The notes beneath the pieces are model-generated. The model did not search any database, was not told the origin of the DNA, and saw nothing but the letters and a program-made list of their open reading frames with translations. A stretch of DNA of 64,000 nucleotides from Tetrapisispora phaffii CBS 4417 (Eukaryota; Ascomycota; Saccharomycetes; Saccharomycetales; Saccharomycetaceae), in contig NC_016520.1 in assembly GCF_000236905.1 (NCBI RefSeq), positions 682,001 through 746,000 on the forward strand, given 5' to 3'. The position numbers and the translations under genes are program-made. Positions 59,564 to 64,000 of the stretch are shown piece by piece; the stretch's first letter is position 1; every line of letters begins with the position of its first letter.

Positions 59564-61720
59564 TTACCATGGGTTCGATTCAAATTCATTATTATTGTGA
59601 TTCCATGTATTATTTCCAGGTGGTGGTGCAGTTATTTTATTCGAGTCAGGCTCTGTAACACCCCAGTGAAAGTCATCAACACTAGATTCTTGATCTTCAT
59701 CACTAGCTCTAGTGTTGCTTTCTCTATCATTCTTATAATCTTTATTATCATTATCATTATTATCTTCATCTTCACTTTCATCATCATTATCATCACTTTC
59801 TACTTTATTATGTAATTCTGCATATTCTTCTGCTTCTCTACGGGCTTTAAAATTGTCATCATGAATTTCATATGCTGCATCTTCAACATCATCGGGAATG
59901 AATGGTTGATATGACCTTTTATCCTCTACGTTGTTATATGAGTCAATTAGTTCCGCAATAGTTGGTAAGACCAAGAAAGTGTTTAGTTTTTCTATAGTCT
60001 CTAAATCATTTTTATGATTCGGTAATTTGGTTAAAGTTGATAGTTTTTTTTTCAGTACTGATTTGAATTTATGTTCATCAATTTCGTAGCTATAATGTTC
60101 TATAGATTTTAGTAATTGTATGGGAGTTAACCTGTCAACAAGAGCCATCGTTGCATCCAATGCTTCTTCTGTATCTAATGTTGTGGCAACCTGTAACCAT
60201 TGTAGTAATTGATATACTGGTTCCAGATGAATTTTCGATATACGATGGAATGATTGATAGTAAAACAAAGAATTATTTGTGTCATATACCCAAGTACTTT
60301 TATTCTTTCCCTTTAATTCATCCTTTATTATTGGTTTATATGTTGCAATGTTTCTCAATGTTGGTATATTCAAATTAATATCAGCTACATCCTTTACTAG
60401 AGTGTAAGGAAATAGTTGCCACATAAAATCATCTATCATAGCCGGTTTTTGAACTTCAAGATCATTATTTTTAATCCATGTATTAACAGTATCCAAGTTC
60501 AATCTAATTTGGATTGCATGTGCCCTAGAAAGTGATTTTTTACTCCTATCTTTTATAATTCTATTGAAAAGGTTTGTCGAAAACCATTGAACTGCCATAG
60601 ACATACATTGTTGTTGGTACAATGGATGGACTTTATGTAAATCCAACACATAAACCAAAGCACCAAATATTTGAACCAATTTGATTGGAGAGGGTTTCAT
60701 TTGTTCTTCTAAAGATGGCGGGAATAAATGTTTTAAGATTTCATGATCATAATAAATTGAGTCAGTTTCTTCATTTTTTTTATCAATCTCTTGTTTTGCT
60801 GCTTTAGCTTGTCTTCTCTTCTTAAAAAAATTCCAATCACTTTTATATAATTTTTGTTTGACATCGTGGATTGTTGTATATTCTAAAATCGTAGAGTCAA
60901 TTAAATCCGATAGTCTTGCGTTTATAGAGGCAACCAGTTGAATCATGATGGAATGTAAAGCGTCTATCATCTCCTGTAAAATACTTGGGTATCTTTTGTA
61001 AAAAGACTCATCTTTATAAAAATAATAATTCAAAAACGTCAATGTGGCAAACCAATAAGACTGTCCCACTATATCACCGGGTTTACTTTTAGTAGAATTT
61101 GCATTTTTCCTTGTGCTTATTGGAGTTGCGTTTTTTTCATCAGGAATATTTAAATTGTCTTCTGAATTACCGGCTACAGTCTCATCAGTATTAATTTGAG
61201 TTTCCTCACTTGTTATCTCATCAGTGTTCACAGCTGATAATATTTTTGCTATTGATAGCGTAACTAAAGTTTTCACTAGAGAAGGAGAATTTTTCTTATG
61301 ATCTGCATATCTAATCAATTGAAATAAAAACCCAGCTGGGTAGGTTGTAACATGAGGATACTTGTTTGGTAAATTAATTAATAATTTCAGCAATTTTGGA
61401 ATATCGTATTCTTCAAACTCCAAATACTGGTACTTGATCAGCTTATCATAATCGAAATTCGAATCGTCATCATTTGAAATGACATTACCGCTACTTCCTT
61501 TATTAATACTATGTGACATGTCATCTTTACTATATGTGGAATCAGTACCAAAAAATAGAGATTGATCTTTTTTATTCTCTAATCCATCAAATGTATCCGA
61601 TTCGCCGACATTCAATCCTAAATTTGCGATTTTCAAATCTATATCAGGCATATCTGAATCATCGTTACCAGCAGAAATATTCCCACCAGTATGAGCAGAA
61701 CCACCCCAAATATCGGCCAT
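59564..61720 (-). CDS. YPR089W: YPR089W-type protein with a dilute (DIL) domain
   Basis: 718 aa (S. cerevisiae 888). After an acidic Ser/Asp-rich N-terminus, the segment EFEEYDIPKLLKLLINLP starts a long helical region (about 95-580). Within it, about residues 350-430 (HPLYQQQCMSMAVQWFSTN, then RAHAIQIRLNLDTVNTWIK) resembles the DIL domain of myosin V tails, and WQLFPYTLVKDVADI follows. The C-terminal ~110 residues are very acidic (DDNDDESEDEDNND) and end in WNHNNNEFESNPW. The family is uncharacterised; a cargo- or membrane-binding role is only suggested by the DIL resemblance. The neighbours NVJ2 and SRP54 flank YPR089W in S. cerevisiae too, supporting orthology. Confidence 0.82.
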   Translation of the reverse strand: MADIWGGSAHTGGNISAGNDDSDMPDIDLKIANLGLNVGESDTFDGLENKKDQSLFFGTDSTYSKDDMSHSINKGSSGNVISNDDDSNFDYDKLIKYQYLEFEEYDIPKLLKLLINLPNKYPHVTTYPAGFLFQLIRYADHKKNSPSLVKTLVTLSIAKILSAVNTDEITSEETQINTDETVAGNSEDNLNIPDEKNATPISTRKNANSTKSKPGDIVGQSYWFATLTFLNYYFYKDESFYKRYPSILQEMIDALHSIMIQLVASINARLSDLIDSTILEYTTIHDVKQKLYKSDWNFFKKRRQAKAAKQEIDKKNEETDSIYYDHEILKHLFPPSLEEQMKPSPIKLVQIFGALVYVLDLHKVHPLYQQQCMSMAVQWFSTNLFNRIIKDRSKKSLSRAHAIQIRLNLDTVNTWIKNNDLEVQKPAMIDDFMWQLFPYTLVKDVADINLNIPTLRNIATYKPIIKDELKGKNKSTWVYDTNNSLFYYQSFHRISKIHLEPVYQLLQWLQVATTLDTEEALDATMALVDRLTPIQLLKSIEHYSYEIDEHKFKSVLKKKLSTLTKLPNHKNDLETIEKLNTFLVLPTIAELIDSYNNVEDKRSYQPFIPDDVEDAAYEIHDDNFKARREAEEYAELHNKVESDDNDDESEDEDNNDNDNKDYKNDRESNTRASDEDQESSVDDFHWGVTEPDSNKITAPPPGNNTWNHNNNEFESNPW

Positions 61721-62308
61721 TTCTGTAGATATTTAATTTTGATCTGTTCTTTTCTTCTTAATATCTTGGTATATGACAGAAAACAAAGAAAACAACAACG
61801 AGAATTAATTCACGAATTGTCCTTTAAATACGATCTTACAATTGACTTTGATACCTTTACTACTTATTATAAATAACCTTCTTAAAGAGAATGACTTAAT
61901 CTAATGTTTTAAACAAGTTGACGTTTAACATAAATTTTGTATTTATATTTCTCAATCGTACAAAATGCCCTTATTGGATTTAGTTTTTACTATATGCACA
62001 CCCATACACCTTAACAACTCACTAATTGAAAAATTAATAATTTGAACCTCAGAGTATGAGAAGTTGTAATTCAACATCAATCAATTAAAGGAATAGTATA
62101 AAAGTTGTATATTGACTTATAAGACATGTAAGACTAACTATTATCTGTTTCTAGTACCTTACGATCTCTTTCCAAGCTCCTAATCTTTGAATTTAAAGAA
62201 TCCAAACCATTTTGAGAGGAAAAAATTACGTCTGCCTATCTGAGATTTTTTTAAAAGGCTTGATATATTTAAACTGATTCTAAAGATATAGGTTGAATAT
62301 TACACAGT
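61721..62308. promoter_or_regulatory. Divergent promoter region, YPR089W/SRP54
   Basis: AT-rich without recognised sites or genes. Confidence 0.45.
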
Positions 62309-63922
62309 ATGGTTTTAGCTGATTTAGGTAAACGTATCAATGGTGCGGTGAACAGTGCACTATCTAATACACAGGATGATTATGTGACGTCTGTTGATAA
62401 TATGTTGAAGATGATTTGTACAGCATTGTTAGAGTCCGATGTTAATATTCAATTGGTTTCCAAACTAAGAAGTAACATTAAATCTACTTTAATGGATGCT
62501 TTAAAGACTGGTGGATCCAAGTCTACCAGTAATGCGCAGACAAAGAAGTTGATTCAAAAAAGTGTGTTTGACGAATTATGTAATTTAGTTGATTTTGAGA
62601 ATAATGACAATGTATTTCTACCAAAGAAGAAGAAAACAAATGTTATTATGTTTGTTGGTTTACAAGGTTCCGGTAAAACTACATCATGTACTAAGTTGGC
62701 TGTTTACTATCAAAAAAGAGGTTTCAAAGTTGGTTTAGTCTGTGCCGATACTTTCCGTGCCGGTGCTTTTGATCAATTGAAACAAAATGCAATTAAAGCT
62801 CACATTCCATTTTATGGTTCCTATTCTGAAGCAAATCCAGTTAAAGTTGCTGGTGAAGGTATTGAAAAGTTCAAAAAGGAAAAATTTGAAGTCATTATCG
62901 TCGATACTTCCGGTAGACATCGTCAAGAAGAGGCCTTGTTTCAAGAAATGGTTGAAATATCCAATGTTGTTAAGCCAAACCAAACCATTATGGTTTTAGA
63001 TGCTTCTATTGGTCAAGCTGCCGAACAACAGTCTAAAGCATTTAAAGAATCTGCAGATTTTGGTGCTATAATTTTAACTAAAATGGATGGCCACGCTAGA
63101 GGCGGTGGTGCTATTTCTGCAGTTGCTGCTACTAATACACCAATAATTTTCATCGGTACTGGTGAGCATATACACGATTTAGAAAGATTTTCTCCAAAAT
63201 CTTTTGTATCAAAATTATTAGGCATAGGTGACATTGAAGGTTTATTGGAACAATTCCAAACTGTCTCCAACTCAGAAGACACAAAAGCCACGATGGAGAA
63301 TATCCAACAAGGTAAGTTCACACTATTAGACTTCAAGAAACAGATGCAGACCATTATGAAGATGGGCCCACTATCAAATATTACTCAAATGATTCCTGGT
63401 ATGAGCAATATAATGAATCAAGTTGGTGAAGAAGAGACTTCAAAAAAGATGAAAAAAATGATATACGTTTTAGACTCAATGACCAAAGAAGAATTAGGAT
63501 CTGATGGCAGATTATTTATTGACGAACCAAGCCGAATGGTAAGAGTAGCAAGAGGTTCAGGTACTTCTGTTTTTGAAGTTGAAATGATTTTAATTCAGCA
63601 ACAAATGATGGCAAGAATGGCTCAATCAACAAAAGCTGCTCAACAGGGTGCAGGTGGTATGCCGGGTATGCCAGGTATGCCAGGTATGCCAAATATGCCA
63701 GGTATGCCTAACATCTCTCCTCAAATGATGCAACAAGCTCAACAAAAATTACAGCAAAACCCTGGTTTAATGCAAAACATGATGAATATGTTTAGTGGCA
63801 GTGGAAATGGTGGGCTTCCAGGTATAGGTGCAGGTGGTATGCCAGATATGAATGAAATGATGAAGATGATGCAAGATCCGCAAATGCAACAAATGGCAAG
63901 ACAGTTTGGCATGGGTGCATAA
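62309..63922 (+). CDS. SRP54: SRP54, GTPase and signal-sequence-binding subunit of SRP
   Basis: 537 aa (S. cerevisiae 541). The N domain is at 1-95; the G domain has GLQGSGKT (residues 117-124), the [11 protein letters not shown] insertion-box segment, [17 protein letters not shown] and the closing [12 protein letters not shown]. The M domain (about 320-500) holds [17 protein letters not shown] and the SRP-RNA-binding segment [11 protein letters not shown] followed by [10 protein letters not shown]. The C-terminus is rich in Met, Gly and Gln, with GMP repeats (about 450-470). SRP54 captures hydrophobic signal sequences at the ribosome exit and pairs with the SRP receptor at the ER. Rpl35, which docks SRP54, is also encoded in this window. 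Next to YPR089W, as in S. cerevisiae (YPR088C). Confidence 0.98.
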   Translation: MVLADLGKRINGAVNSALSNTQDDYVTSVDNMLKMICTALLESDVNIQLVSKLRSNIKSTLMDALKTGGSKSTSNAQTKKLIQKSVFDELCNLVDFENNDNVFLPKKKKTNVIMFVGLQGSGKTTSCTKLAVYYQKRGFKVGLVCADTFRAGAFDQLKQNAIKAHIPFYGSYSEANPVKVAGEGIEKFKKEKFEVIIVDTSGRHRQEEALFQEMVEISNVVKPNQTIMVLDASIGQAAEQQSKAFKESADFGAIILTKMDGHARGGGAISAVAATNTPIIFIGTGEHIHDLERFSPKSFVSKLLGIGDIEGLLEQFQTVSNSEDTKATMENIQQGKFTLLDFKKQMQTIMKMGPLSNITQMIPGMSNIMNQVGEEETSKKMKKMIYVLDSMTKEELGSDGRLFIDEPSRMVRVARGSGTSVFEVEMILIQQQMMARMAQSTKAAQQGAGGMPGMPGMPGMPNMPGMPNISPQMMQQAQQKLQQNPGLMQNMMNMFSGSGNGGLPGIGAGGMPDMNEMMKMMQDPQMQQMARQFGMGA

Positions 63923-64000
63923 ATACGGTACTACTTCTAAGAAGAAAATTCAATTTTAAATATAATATCATGATAAAATTTCAAATTATATAGTTCATAT

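Overview
This window is nuclear DNA from a budding yeast of the family Saccharomycetaceae. The evidence is direct: about 26 proteins read as close relatives of Saccharomyces cerevisiae proteins, introns are few and carry GTATGT/TACTAAC signals, spacers are very AT-rich, codons are read normally (no CTG reassignment is needed), and VMA1 carries an intein at the same residue as in S. cerevisiae. A run of 20 N at 34764-34783 shows a scaffolded draft assembly.

Layout. Positions 1-47300 follow the left arm of S. cerevisiae chromosome IV, but genes that S. cerevisiae keeps on two duplicated tracks (YDL195W-YDL175C and YDL138W-YDL123W) lie here in one series: SEC31 (partial), an SNF3/RGT2 glucose sensor, ARF1/2, RPL35, UFD2, RBS1, PPH21/22, a YDL186W-position gene, VMA1 with intein, RPL41, SRF1, INH1/STF1, a YDL129W-position gene, YDL180W, a PCL2/PCL9 cyclin, CDC48, HNT1, DLD2, YDL177C, SNA4, a tRNA-Ile and AIR1/2. 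Positions 48391-63922 follow chromosome XVI right (inverted): SYT1, RDS3, ASR1, TWF1, NVJ2, CKS1, YPR089W and SRP54. Several ancestral neighbours (NUS1, CDC53, LYS20/21, RPP1B, VCX1) are absent and long spacers remain. I infer a post-whole-genome-duplication species that resolved its duplicates differently from S. cerevisiae, perhaps near Vanderwaltozyma or Tetrapisispora; the genus is a guess.

The genes are mostly housekeeping: vesicle coats and their GTPase switches (SEC31, ARF, SYT1), ubiquitin and AAA machinery (UFD2, CDC48), vacuole acidification and vacuolar membrane proteins (VMA1, YDL180W, SNA4), translation and targeting (RPL35, RPL41, SRP54), RNA surveillance and splicing (AIR1/2, RDS3), cell cycle (PCL, CKS1, PP2A) and mitochondrial enzymes (DLD2, INH1). 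Transcription is monocistronic; there are no operons. Three genes were recovered below ordinary ORF length or across introns: RPL41 (25 codons), RPL35 (exon 1 is only ATG) and HNT1 (86-nt intron).

Most interesting points: the VMA1 intein keeps its splicing residues but has lost both catalytic aspartates of its homing endonuclease and gained an acidic, serine-rich insertion; a GC-rich island upstream of ARF holds four GCATGC hexamers and an 18-bp perfect palindrome; two small tandem ORFs between HNT1 and DLD2 end alike; and a 4-kb stretch after INH1 holds no recognisable gene. I found no clearly novel multi-gene system.
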